From positions 16,225-80,224 of the forward strand of contig JAUYMY010000012.1 of assembly GCA_030699385.1 (NCBI GenBank): a stretch of DNA of 64,000 nucleotides. Reading direction: 5' to 3'. Shown here piece after piece: positions 1-6,394 of the stretch. The position numbers and the translations under genes are program-made. The notes under the pieces are model-generated. The model worked only from the letters and a program-made list of their open reading frames with translations, had not been told where the DNA came from and did not search any database. This stretch comes from Methylobacter sp. Lineage in GTDB: Bacteria; Pseudomonadota; Gammaproteobacteria; Methylococcales; Methylomonadaceae. Positions within the stretch are counted from its first letter, which is position 1. Each line of letters opens with the position of its first letter.

Positions 1-54
1 TAGTCCTGTCTCAGTCTCTATTTTGCCTATAATTGACATATGTCTCGCTCCCAA

Positions 55-432
55 TTACAAATCCGCCATCACATAAAACGTATGCCTGCCGATGCGGCGG
101 GTCACATCGCCTTTGAATGCGGGTTTTTTGCCGGTGTTCCAGCTGTCCGCCTTGCCAATGATAGGCTTTTTGCGGTCGGTTAAGATGCTGTCGGCCAGCG
201 TGATCCAATAATGCTCAAGCCGTGCCGGCGGCTGTTTCCGGGTCACGCCTTTGATCTTGCAAATCGCGGTTTTACTGCGCTTGGCCCGTGCCTTGGTCGC
301 CTCACCCAGCGCAATAACACCCTCAATCGATTCGCCCCGGCCTTCGCTATACAGGATTTTAGACAAACATTTGGCCTCATCAGCCTGCGCTACAGGCATG
401 GAAAGCAGCAGCGTTAATAACAGTCTTTTCAT
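55..432 (-). CDS. Exported SleB-like cell wall hydrolase (phage endolysin)
   Basis: 125 residues. An N-terminal signal peptide (MKRLLLTLLLSMPVAQA, cleavage near residue 17) is followed by a hydrolase core with the LYSEGRGES motif, where the glutamate matches the catalytic EARGE of the SleB/CwlJ family, and a C-terminal RRIGRHTFY segment matching the usual HxFY end. It probably degrades peptidoglycan from the periplasm at phage lysis. It follows the 30-residue membrane peptide gene by 4 nt, a lysis-cassette layout. The Sec signal suggests export independent of a holin pore. Family assignment rests on motifs only; a general peptidoglycan amidase or transglycosylase is the alternative. Confidence 0.7.
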   Translation of the reverse strand: MKRLLLTLLLSMPVAQADEAKCLSKILYSEGRGESIEGVIALGEATKARAKRSKTAICKIKGVTRKQPPARLEHYWITLADSILTDRKKPIIGKADSWNTGKKPAFKGDVTRRIGRHTFYVMADL

Positions 433-436
433 CAGA

Positions 437-529
437 TCACCTTTTTGTTAATAATTCGACCGACACAAGCAGCGCAATGATTACCAACTGCACCACCGAC
501 ACCTGCCAGACCAACGTTATTGCATCCAT
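437..529 (-). CDS. 30-residue single-span membrane peptide, possible holin-like
   Basis: The ORF reads MDAITLVWQVSVVQLVIIAL then LLVSVELLTKR. The start overlaps the stop of the upstream gene as TGATG, so translational coupling is likely. Residues about 5-25 form one hydrophobic helix and the C-terminus is basic. It lies directly upstream of the secreted hydrolase, so a role in lysis (holin or spanin-like) is an inference from position. It is very short, and no family can be named. Confidence 0.55.
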   Translation of the reverse strand: MDAITLVWQVSVVQLVIIALLVSVELLTKR

Positions 530-900
530 CAGACTCTCCTGACCGCAGCCTTAATCAGCGCGGCAATCTTTTCCCGATTCGCCCGCGCCTTGTCCTCGGG
601 ATACGCTGGGGCATCCAGGGCGGGATCTTTATATACTCTCGGCGGCAACAGCGGCCGCAATTGGCTGGGGCTCGGCCAGCGCTGGCTTTGCGCGGCCAGT
701 TGCAAAAACGCGGCTTTCAACCGTGGTTTGTCCAGTTCTTCGTTCCAGGTGATAGGCCATTGGCTAATCACCCGCACCCAGATGGTCGCGGTCTTGGTCA
801 CGGTTTCAGCAGCGGGGCCGCCGTCCAAATGCAGCACCACCAGCGCCTGCAAACATTCGGACACGGTTTTTCTAAGCCAATCCAAGTCATCAGTAGCCAT
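529..900 (-). CDS. Mu-like phage protein of unknown function
   Basis: 123 residues starting MATDDLDWLRKTV. The start at 900 has GGAGG about 9 nt upstream, inside the end of the preceding gene, with an 11-nt overlap. The C-terminal half carries a motif I have seen in small proteins of Mu-like phages (WPSPSQLRPLLPPR), followed by a charged helix (KARANREKIAALIKAAV). No enzymatic motif or membrane segment is visible. It sits between the CxxC protein and the lysis genes. I do not recognise a function. Confidence 0.7.
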   Translation of the reverse strand: MATDDLDWLRKTVSECLQALVVLHLDGGPAAETVTKTATIWVRVISQWPITWNEELDKPRLKAAFLQLAAQSQRWPSPSQLRPLLPPRVYKDPALDAPAYPEDKARANREKIAALIKAAVRRV

Positions 901-1366
901 TGCCGAAATCCTCCAGGGCTTGCAGGGCTTGCGCGGTCTTGCTGGTGGCACCTGTGGGAGCGGCCACCCTGCCCCGACTTGGGTTAATCGCGGCCGGGTG
1001 GCCGCTCCCACACGGTGAGTCGCTTTCGCTGACCAGTACATAATCCTCCAGCACCCGTTTTAAATAATTATGGTTGGTCAATGCCCTGCCGCCCTTGCCC
1101 TGCAAGCTGTCCACGGTCTGCCGCATGGCCTGGGCGACATTCCCGGCATGGCCCAAACCCAGCGCATCTTTTGCCAGTTTCAGCGCCCGATCATTAGCCA
1201 GATCGCGGCTGGGTGAGCGGAACAGACCCAGATAACCGACCAGCGCGCTGCCGGACTCGATGTCCAGCCGCACCAGCAAGCCCAGCAATTCCCGCCCGGC
1301 CTCATCCTGTACCAGCGCGTCTACGCTAATCCGGCTGTGGCAAATGGGGCATCGGTTAAGCTGCAT
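890..1366 (-). CDS. Phage protein with N-terminal CxxC finger and in-frame palindromic insert
   Basis: 158 residues. The start is chosen at 1366, the second of two ATGs, because GGAGG lies about 5 nt upstream. The N-terminus has NRCPICHSR, half of a small zinc finger, and the middle is helical (LANDRALKLAKDALGLGH). Residues about 122-142 (GSGHPAAINPSRGRVAAPTG) are encoded by a palindromic element at 954-1011, inserted in frame, after which the original C-terminus (ALQALEDFGNGY) resumes. The start overlaps the gemA stop by 11 nt. The position after gemA fits a Mu-type early/middle gene, but no known function is recognised. Confidence 0.75.
   Translation of the reverse strand: MQLNRCPICHSRISVDALVQDEAGRELLGLLVRLDIESGSALVGYLGLFRSPSRDLANDRALKLAKDALGLGHAGNVAQAMRQTVDSLQGKGGRALTNHNYLKRVLEDYVLVSESDSPCGSGHPAAINPSRGRVAAPTGATSKTAQALQALEDFGNGY
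954..1011. repeat. Coding palindromic element, family A copy 1
   Basis: Imperfect palindrome opening GTGGGAGCGGCCACC and closing GGTGGCCGCTCCCAC. It lies inside the gene at 890-1366 and is translated in the frame GSGHPA. The centre differs from the other copies. Confidence 0.85.
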
Positions 1367-1844
1367 CATCGCCTCCTGCCTCGTGGGAGCGGCCACCCGG
1401 CCGCGAACTGTTCGCAGTGTTCGTGGCCGGGTGGCCACTCCCACGCTTCGCCGCATCTTTCGCCAGCGCGGCAATGATCCCGGCCAATTCCCGCCCGTCG
1501 CAAAATTCCAGCGCGTCCTTTTTATACATGCGCTTAGCCAGGGCAAGGGCATACGCCCAAGGCCGTCCGGCGTCGGCCAACAGCGCTTCGATCTTGCCCA
1601 GCTGTTTGGCGTTGGCGGCCTTTGTCCCGGCATTATGCGGACGGCCTTTGTACACTTTGCTGCCGTTGAAGCCGACTTTTTTCAGGTGTTCCAGTACGCT
1701 GGCACGGCCTGCGCTTGTTAAATCTTTGGCGCTATTAACACCGGCCACGCTCATCAGCATAGCCCGGTAGGTGTCGTCATCAAGCCCCAGTTGCTTTTTG
1801 GCAATGTGGATTTTAGCGAGTTCAATTTGTTTAATATTTTGCAT
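1356..1844 (-). CDS. gemA: GemA / gp16-family regulatory protein (DUF1018)
   Basis: 162 residues. Residues 1-70 carry the DUF1018 signature (ELAKIHIAKKQLGLDDDTYR, a Sa-dLT segment, LKKVGF) seen in Mu gp16/GemA. In Mu, GemA alters host DNA gyrase-dependent gene expression; transferring that role here is family knowledge, not shown. The core ends near LAKDAAKR. The last 29 residues are encoded by a palindromic element at 1383-1444 and run on through the Shine-Dalgarno sequence and start of the next gene, so the C-terminus is an acquired tail. At 162 residues it is close to the family length. Confidence 0.85.
   Translation of the reverse strand: MQNIKQIELAKIHIAKKQLGLDDDTYRAMLMSVAGVNSAKDLTSAGRASVLEHLKKVGFNGSKVYKGRPHNAGTKAANAKQLGKIEALLADAGRPWAYALALAKRMYKKDALEFCDGRELAGIIAALAKDAAKRGSGHPATNTANSSRPGGRSHEAGGDDAA
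1383..1444. repeat. Coding palindromic element, family A copy 2
   Basis: 62-bp imperfect palindrome with arms GTGGGAGCGGCCACCCGGCC and its complement around a short TTCGCAGTGTTCG centre. It encodes the C-terminal tail of GemA (GSGHPATNTANSSRPGG...). Confidence 0.9.
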
Positions 1845-1856
1845 GGTAATCGTCCG

Positions 1857-2126
1857 TTATTCGTCTGATTTACTGTCTTGGTCACTATCAATAACTAAGC
1901 GCCCCATTCTCGCCACCGCACCAAAATTGTGCCCTTCTTTTTGCGCTAAAATGCTCAATTTTGCGGCATTAATTTCGCACTGAATATTGTCGTTCAATAC
2001 TTTCATGCTAGCCGCGATTGCCATGCCCGTTGAAACCGAAATGTTGCCGTCACGCAGCTGAATCATGGTCTCCAAAATGAATCGGCGGGCGTCGCCAAAA
2101 TTATCAATGCTAGTTATTTTACTCAT
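1857..2126 (-). CDS. Small helical phage protein, unknown
   Basis: 89 residues starting MSKITSIDNFGDARRFILET. The start overlaps the stop of the upstream gene as ATGA, so the two are probably co-translated. The protein is predicted mostly helical, with a hydrophobic stretch (VSTGMAIAASMKVLNDNIQ) and an acidic tail (DSDQDSKSDE). Similar short proteins appear in Mu-like early operons beside GemA, but I cannot name a family. It ends 12 nt before gemA. Confidence 0.7.
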   Translation of the reverse strand: MSKITSIDNFGDARRFILETMIQLRDGNISVSTGMAIAASMKVLNDNIQCEINAAKLSILAQKEGHNFGAVARMGRLVIDSDQDSKSDE

Positions 2127-2611
2127 AGTTGTTTACCTATCTGTCTCATCATTGCGGTTGTTAATCTGATAAATTCTTTGTTTCTATTTTCTGGCTTTGG
2201 CGAAAAAGCGTTTCCCGGAAATATCGGCTCCCAGCCACGAAAAGCCTGGTTCACCCCCAAACAACCACCCTGATAATAGGCACCGTTACGACCATACGTA
2301 CAATTGTCGTTCCATGCTCTTTTCGAGCTAAATTCAGGATGCTTTTTCGTAAATAACTCATAAAACGCACGAAACTCATCCGGCCAGACTACCGATTTCA
2401 TCCTGACCCAGCGCGACATAATCTTTGTCCACGCCGATGCTTGTGAGTCATATCGCATCGCTAAATACCCAGCAAAAGGGATATAATTTTTCTGCCACAT
2501 CTCTTTTGCGGGCATAAAACGCACCTCGACAGGAATGCCTAAATATCGCGGCTTATTGATGGCAATGTGGATTTTTGCCAGCTGTTGTTGTTTGGTTTGT
2601 GGTTTGTGCAT
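2123..2611 (-). CDS. Unknown phage protein with GemA-like N-terminus
   Basis: 162 residues from MHKPQTKQQQLAKIH. This start is preferred over ATGs further upstream because GGAGAG lies 5 nt before it. The first 18 residues (QQQLAKIHIAINKPRYLG) resemble the GemA start (IELAKIHIAKKQLGL) in both protein and DNA, then the sequence diverges. The remainder is rich in Trp/Tyr/Arg (MSRWVRMKSVVWPDEF, CTYGRNGAYYQGGCLG) with no recognised motif. It looks like a GemA-operon chimera or an independent protein that borrowed the gemA 5' end. Function unknown. Confidence 0.7.
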   Translation of the reverse strand: MHKPQTKQQQLAKIHIAINKPRYLGIPVEVRFMPAKEMWQKNYIPFAGYLAMRYDSQASAWTKIMSRWVRMKSVVWPDEFRAFYELFTKKHPEFSSKRAWNDNCTYGRNGAYYQGGCLGVNQAFRGWEPIFPGNAFSPKPENRNKEFIRLTTAMMRQIGKQL

Positions 2612-2640
2612 TAATCTCTCCAGGTTAAACATGATCGTCA

Positions 2641-2880
2641 CGGGCTGGACGGGGCATGTTGCCCCGTCCGAAACGTTTTAAACGTTGCAACGGGGGACAT
2701 ACCCCGTCGCGCGTTAAAATCAATAAAACCACGGGCTGGACGGGGCATGTTGCCCCGTCCGAAACGTTTTAAACGTTGCAACGGGGTACATACCCCGTCG
2801 CGCGTTAAGCATGTTGCCCCGTCCGAAACGTTTTATGTTCGCTCAAAACGTTGCAACGGGGTACATACCCCGTCGCGCGG
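2641..2880. repeat. Three tandem copies of hairpin repeat family B
   Basis: Two full units (2641-2715, 2731-2807) and one lacking its first arm (2808-2880). Each unit has a perfect GACGGGGCA/TGCCCCGTC hairpin with a TGT loop, then CGAAACGTTTT...AACGTTGCAACGGGG and an ACGGGG...CCCCGT hairpin ending CGCGCG. The third has a longer spacer (TTTTATGTTCGCTCAAAA). They fill the space between two early genes of the prophage. Confidence 0.9.
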
Positions 2881-2884
2881 TAAA

Positions 2885-3211
2885 TCAATAAAACTCCAGC
2901 CCACGGCCGGTGTTGACGTTGACCGCCTTACCGGTCAAAAACTGCCGGGCCAACGCCAAATCCATCGCCCGCGATGGTTGCTGACGCTTATCTTCAAATG
3001 TCGCCGCGCGTTTGCGCTTAGTCAGCGCCCGATGCCGCCCGACCGGATCACTGGCTATCCACGCCAGCGCCGCCTCGGCACGATACGTAAAGCCCTTTCC
3101 CTGCTTGGCGACCGGTTGCGGCGCGTCTTCGTATTGCAGCAAATCGCCGAGAAAGGCACGCGATATGCCCAGCAATTCGGCCATCTGTTCACGCGTCATC
3201 AGATCTTCCAT
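2885..3211 (-). CDS. Small helix-turn-helix protein of the prophage
   Basis: 108 residues. Residues 4-50 (MTREQMAELLGISRAFLGDL, then FTYRAEAALAWIA) look like a MerR/excisionase or terminase-small-type winged helix-turn-helix, and a Lys/Arg-rich centre (RALTKRKRAATFEDKRQQ) suits DNA contact. The start overlaps the previous stop as TAATG. It could regulate later promoters or act in DNA packaging; position in the early operon favours regulation, but this is an inference. Three hairpin repeats follow its stop and may terminate or stabilise the transcript. Confidence 0.7.
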   Translation of the reverse strand: MEDLMTREQMAELLGISRAFLGDLLQYEDAPQPVAKQGKGFTYRAEAALAWIASDPVGRHRALTKRKRAATFEDKRQQPSRAMDLALARQFLTGKAVNVNTGRGLEFY

Positions 3212-3441
3212 TAGTGCATCCTCTTTTCTACCATATTGGTTATTGTTGGCTCGCCGCTTTCAATGTCGTCAATGGCAGCCTGTAAAAATCCTGCGACAAA
3301 CTCATCGCCCATCAAGTGCCTAAACAAATCTATCAGCAGAATCAATACGCGCTGTAAAAAATCAGAAGTTTCCTCTTTGCTACGGCCGCCAAGATCCATT
3401 AACTGATTAACGCGTTGTTTTATAAATGCCATGTCCATCAT
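3211..3441 (-). CDS. Small phage protein, unknown
   Basis: 76 residues starting MMDMAFIKQRVNQLMDLGG. The start overlaps the DUF3164 stop as TGATG and there is no separate ribosome site, so it depends on coupling. It is predicted all helical, with a hydrophobic run (FLQRVLILLIDLFRHLMG) that is amphipathic rather than clearly membrane spanning. No family recognised. Tight coupling on both sides places it in the same functional block as DUF3164. Confidence 0.65.
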   Translation of the reverse strand: MMDMAFIKQRVNQLMDLGGRSKEETSDFLQRVLILLIDLFRHLMGDEFVAGFLQAAIDDIESGEPTITNMVEKRMH

Positions 3442-4064
3442 CACAACCCCGCCAAATCCAGCGCCAACTGGTCGAACTTGCCGGAACTGTTGCGCCGGTA
3501 GATGCGCAGATAAGCCTTAGTGCTGACCACTTGCATCGAGTCGCGCAAGGCCTGCATCGCCGCCATCCATTGCTCGTCATCAATATCCAGTTGCAGCAGG
3601 GTATAAATGCGCCCAAGGCTGATCTTGCCCTCTTTATCCGTCTGAAAAGCGTGTTCGACCAGCGCCTTAACTTCGTTGCCGCTGCCCTCAGTCCAACGAT
3701 GAATACAGGCATCGACCAGCTCTTTCGCCGCTTGCAGGCGTTCGTCGAAAATCTTCACGTCGGCCTGCGAGAGCTTGATTTGATACTGGCCGTCGAAGCT
3801 GCACAAGGTGATGTTGCCCTTGATACCGCCCAATTTCAGGCCGTATTTTTCAGCGGACAGCTCGACAAAGGCCTGGATGTCGCCAAACGCTTCGTTTTTA
3901 AAATCGCCCATAATCGTCCGCAAGTCGTTGGCTTTACTGACAATCTCCAGCACCAGATTGTCGCGGGTTTTGTCGATCTCGCTGACCAGTGCGCTGGGCA
4001 CCAAATGGCCTGCGCCGTTGCGTAAATAGCCTAAGGGGATTTCGTTGCGGGTTAATTCGTTCAT
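3441..4064 (-). CDS. DUF3164 family protein of Mu-like phages
   Basis: 207 residues. The conserved DUF3164 core is visible: GGIKGNITLCSFDGQYQI, then FDERLQAAKELVDACIHRW, and a C-terminal RIYTLLQLDIDDEQWMAAMQ segment. This family occurs in Mu-like prophages in the early replication block, in the part where Mu has gam and the semi-essential early genes; its biochemical role is not known to me. The length matches the family. It opens a coupled set with the genes at 3211-3441 and 2885-3211. Confidence 0.85.
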   Translation of the reverse strand: MNELTRNEIPLGYLRNGAGHLVPSALVSEIDKTRDNLVLEIVSKANDLRTIMGDFKNEAFGDIQAFVELSAEKYGLKLGGIKGNITLCSFDGQYQIKLSQADVKIFDERLQAAKELVDACIHRWTEGSGNEVKALVEHAFQTDKEGKISLGRIYTLLQLDIDDEQWMAAMQALRDSMQVVSTKAYLRIYRRNSSGKFDQLALDLAGL

Positions 4065-4255
4065 GTGTGTACCTATTATTAAGAGTTAATTGTGTGTTAC
4101 TGCCTAACCAATGCGCGACGGGGTATGTACCCCGTTGCAACGTTTTGATGCGGACATAAAACGTTTCGGACGGGGCAACATGCCCCGTCCGGCGAAGCTC
4201 TGCGCCGACCTCTGCGCGCCTCTGCGGTTAAACCTTTACCAAGTCCGCCAAACTA
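4065..4255. repeat. Inverted copy of hairpin repeat family B (4113-4192) and surrounding spacer
   Basis: The unit at 4113-4192 is the reverse complement of the units at 2641-2880: GCGCGACGGGG...CCCCGTTGCAACG, a long spacer, ACGTTTCGGACGGGGCA and a closing TGCCCCGTC arm. It closely matches the third unit, including its longer spacer. It fills the gap between DUF3164 and the next gene. Confidence 0.85.
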
Positions 4256-4657
4256 TCAATGCGTCCACGGCAATGGCCTGATCGGCTTATGCCAAACCAC
4301 CTTCACGCCATCCATGACCGCCGCATAATCGCGGTACATCTGCCCACCCGCGCCGCTCTGGCCGGTGCAGACCGACACTAAGCGCACCGTATCAGCACAG
4401 GGTTTGATAGTGATAGACGGGCAATCGCCAAAGCGCGCGGTCAACACGCTAAAGCCCATATCCTTGAGCTGTCCCGCCACCAAAGCCACTTGCCCAATGG
4501 CCACCGGTTCAACCGGCCGGTTAAGCATTTGGTAGCTCTTCATGCTGTCCGCCTGACGGGAGCAGACGCTCTCCTCGTGGGAGCGGCCACCCGGCCGCGA
4601 ACTGTTCGCAGTGTTCGTGGCCGGGTGACCACTCCCGCCCAAATTAAACAAACTCAT
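4256..4657 (-). CDS. Unknown phage protein with palindromic insert near its N-terminus
   Basis: 133 residues from the ATGA-coupled start at 4657 (MSLFNLG...). Residues 8-28 are encoded by palindromic element A copy 3 in the same reading frame (GSGHPATNTANSSRPGG...) as in gemA. A second possible start is MKSYQMLNRPVEPVA at 4543, which would leave the element untranslated; the ATGA overlap favours the longer form. The body (KDMGFSVLTARFGDCPSITIKPCADTVRL, split here only in citation) looks like a small alpha/beta fold. No family recognised. Confidence 0.65.
   Translation of the reverse strand: MSLFNLGGSGHPATNTANSSRPGGRSHEESVCSRQADSMKSYQMLNRPVEPVAIGQVALVAGQLKDMGFSVLTARFGDCPSITIKPCADTVRLVSVCTGQSGAGGQMYRDYAAVMDGVKVVWHKPIRPLPWTH
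4577..4638. repeat. Coding palindromic element, family A copy 3
   Basis: 62-bp copy nearly identical to 1383-1444. One arm has a single change (GGGTGACCACTCCCGCC) and it lies in frame near the 5' end of the gene at 4256-4657. Confidence 0.9.
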
Positions 4658-4857
4658 AAATCCCCCGCCTTATACACATCGGCCAGATGCACCGCCGCCT
4701 TCAGCACTAAAATCAGCGCATCGCACTCGGCGGTATTGAGCACCGCCGCCTGCACCTGACCATCAACCTCCATTTCCAAGCGAATCACCCGGCTGGACAT
4801 GTCCGTCATCGTGGTTACGGTATCGCCGCTTAACAAACCTAATTTATTCAAAAACAT
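4654..4857 (-). CDS. Small phage protein, unknown
   Basis: 67 residues starting MFLNKLGLLSGDTVTTMTD. The start at 4857 has GGGGGAA about 5 nt upstream. It reads as a beta hairpin (VIRLEMEVDGQVQAAVLNT) followed by a helix (ALILVLKAAVHLADVYKAG). No family is recognised. Its stop overlaps the next gene as ATGA. Confidence 0.65.
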   Translation of the reverse strand: MFLNKLGLLSGDTVTTMTDMSSRVIRLEMEVDGQVQAAVLNTAECDALILVLKAAVHLADVYKAGDL

Positions 4858-4859
4858 CA

Positions 4860-5165
4860 CTATTCCCCCTTGTGGTGACAGGACTGGCAGGCTTCCCACC
4901 AGACTAATTTAGACGCGCCGCCGAAAGGACGGGGCGCGGTGGAGCGGTTGCGGCACACGTCCCGACCGATGATTTCACCGGCATACGGACACTGCACCAC
5001 GTTGACAAACTTCCGCGCAAAGGCGTTCAGGATCGGCGTCGGGTTTGGATAATGCCCGGTGCAGACCATACGCACCGCCGATTTTTTAATCCCCAGCGTG
5101 TCCGCCAACACATGAGTGCCGACTTCTTCGCGTTTGCTTTTAAACTGCATCAATAACTCATCCAT
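4860..5165 (-). CDS. Small phage DNA-binding protein with Cys pairs
   Basis: 101 residues from MDELLMQFKSKREEVGTH. Residues 15-40 (VLADTLGIKKSAVRMVCTGH) fit a Cro/XRE-type helix-turn-helix. Cysteines follow in CPYAG, CRNRS and CQSCHHKGE, suggesting a small zinc site. Its start overlaps the preceding stop by 8 nt. A regulator or replication accessory is plausible; this is inference from the helix-turn-helix and operon position. Confidence 0.65.
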   Translation of the reverse strand: MDELLMQFKSKREEVGTHVLADTLGIKKSAVRMVCTGHYPNPTPILNAFARKFVNVVQCPYAGEIIGRDVCRNRSTAPRPFGGASKLVWWEACQSCHHKGE

Positions 5166-5493
5166 GACCCAACTCCTGCTTGCTGTTCGGGTCAAACACC
5201 ACCCCGTCAGCCCTGACGATAGGCGGCAATGGCCCCAGATTGCGCACCAGCACATAGCAATAACTGCCGTTGCTGGTCAGGATCCCGTCGTCTTCGCGTT
5301 CAGCCTCCAACACGCCGACCGCGACCAAGCGCAACAACCAGCGCCGCAGGTTGGAATCGGCGCTTTTCTCCTCGCCGGTGCAGATCGAGCGCTGGATTTC
5401 CACCAGCGTCATCGCCTTATTTTTCCGCATCACCCACCACGCTTTAGCCCTAAGGCCGCGCGTGGCTTTTATTTTTCTTCTTCGTACTGCCAT
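5158..5493 (-). CDS. Probable winged-helix phage protein
   Basis: 111 residues. The basic N-terminus (MAVRRRKIKATRGLRAKAWW) is followed by a segment that looks like a winged helix: MTLVEIQRSICTGEEKSADS, LRRWLLRLVAVGVLEAERED, then a beta wing (GSYCYVLVRNLGP). The ATG at 5493 has GGAG 8 nt upstream. Comparable small winged-helix proteins follow muB in other Mu-like phages. A specific role cannot be assigned. Confidence 0.7.
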   Translation of the reverse strand: MAVRRRKIKATRGLRAKAWWVMRKNKAMTLVEIQRSICTGEEKSADSNLRRWLLRLVAVGVLEAEREDDGILTSNGSYCYVLVRNLGPLPPIVRADGVVFDPNSKQELGHG

Positions 5494-5519
5494 TATCTCT
5501 ACTCCGGTTTTTATGATGG

Positions 5520-6248
5520 CTACTTACCGCGCCGCAATGACTTCATCGCGTCCTGACACAACATCACCCCTTTCACATCGGCCGCCGTCAGCGTGGCAGT
5601 GCCCTTGGCCTCGGCAATGTCCTCCAAAATCCGCCCGGCATTCGACAGCAAACGGTAACGCCCCCGCGACTGGGTCAACGCCTGCTGCACAATGGCCGCA
5701 TCGACCGTCACCTCGCACAATTCCTGCAAATACAGCTTGCAATCATCAAACGTGGCCGGCACAAACTCGACCAGGGCGCTGATGCGGGTCGCGATATGCG
5801 CCAGCTTGTGTTCACCAAATCGATGCTTCTCACTGGCATGGCACACCAGAATCAACACACTCCCGGCTTGCTCACAAATACGGCGCAGGTATTCGATACA
5901 GTCCGCCTTGCTCGCCAGCCCGTGCTGCGCTTCATCTAAAATCACCGTCGGATGACGTTGGTTAAAGGTATCGACAATGGCCTTTTGCTGGGCAAACTTG
6001 GTGCCGCCCTGGCAACCCAATTCATAGGCCAACAAGTCACGCAAATACGCCACGGTCATTCCCGGCATCCCCTCAATATGGATGGCATTGCGTTCCGCGC
6101 CGATGTTGTCGACACAGCGTGATTTGCCGGTACCGGGCTCACCGGCCAACAGCAAAATCCGCGCTTCCCGTGGTGCGCGTGTTTCCACGCCCTCCAGCAT
6201 CGCCATAAACAGGCGGTGATTGCTGGTTTTCACATAGTGGTTTTTCAT
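5520..6248 (-). CDS. MuB-type AAA ATPase, target-DNA activator of transposition
   Basis: 242 residues from MKNHYVKTSNHRLF. The start at 6248 has AGAGGA 7 nt upstream; longer reading would pass through a palindrome and is rejected. Walker A is GEPGTGKS (about residue 35) and Walker B VILDEAQH (about 95), typical of MuB/TniB/IstB-like ATPases that bind target DNA and stimulate the transposase. It is shorter than Mu B (312), lacking the extra N-terminal region. It directly follows the transposase gene, as in Mu. Family role is established; action here is inferred. Confidence 0.9.
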   Translation of the reverse strand: MKNHYVKTSNHRLFMAMLEGVETRAPREARILLLAGEPGTGKSRCVDNIGAERNAIHIEGMPGMTVAYLRDLLAYELGCQGGTKFAQQKAIVDTFNQRHPTVILDEAQHGLASKADCIEYLRRICEQAGSVLILVCHASEKHRFGEHKLAHIATRISALVEFVPATFDDCKLYLQELCEVTVDAAIVQQALTQSRGRYRLLSNAGRILEDIAEAKGTATLTAADVKGVMLCQDAMKSLRRGK

Positions 6249-6324
6249 CGTATAATCCTCTTGCTTTGTTTTAAAAATGCCGTCCGGTTGCAGCCGAACA
6301 GCGTGTTGTAGCATCTGCCACCTT

Positions 6325-6386
6325 GTGGGAGCGGCCACCCGGCCGCGAACAGTTCGCATTGTTCGTGGCCGGGTGGCCACTCCCAC
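6325..6386. repeat. Palindromic element, family A copy 4
   Basis: 62-bp copy in the muA-muB spacer, with the same 20-bp arms as copies 2 and 3 and a slightly different centre. It is not translated if muB starts at 6248. Confidence 0.9.
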
Positions 6387-6394
6387 TTCCTCAC

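Noticed and set aside
2641..2880. Hairpin array as a possible CRISPR
   Set aside because: The units contain no unique spacer of constant length and are palindromic over their whole extent; the inverted copy at 4113 also argues against it.
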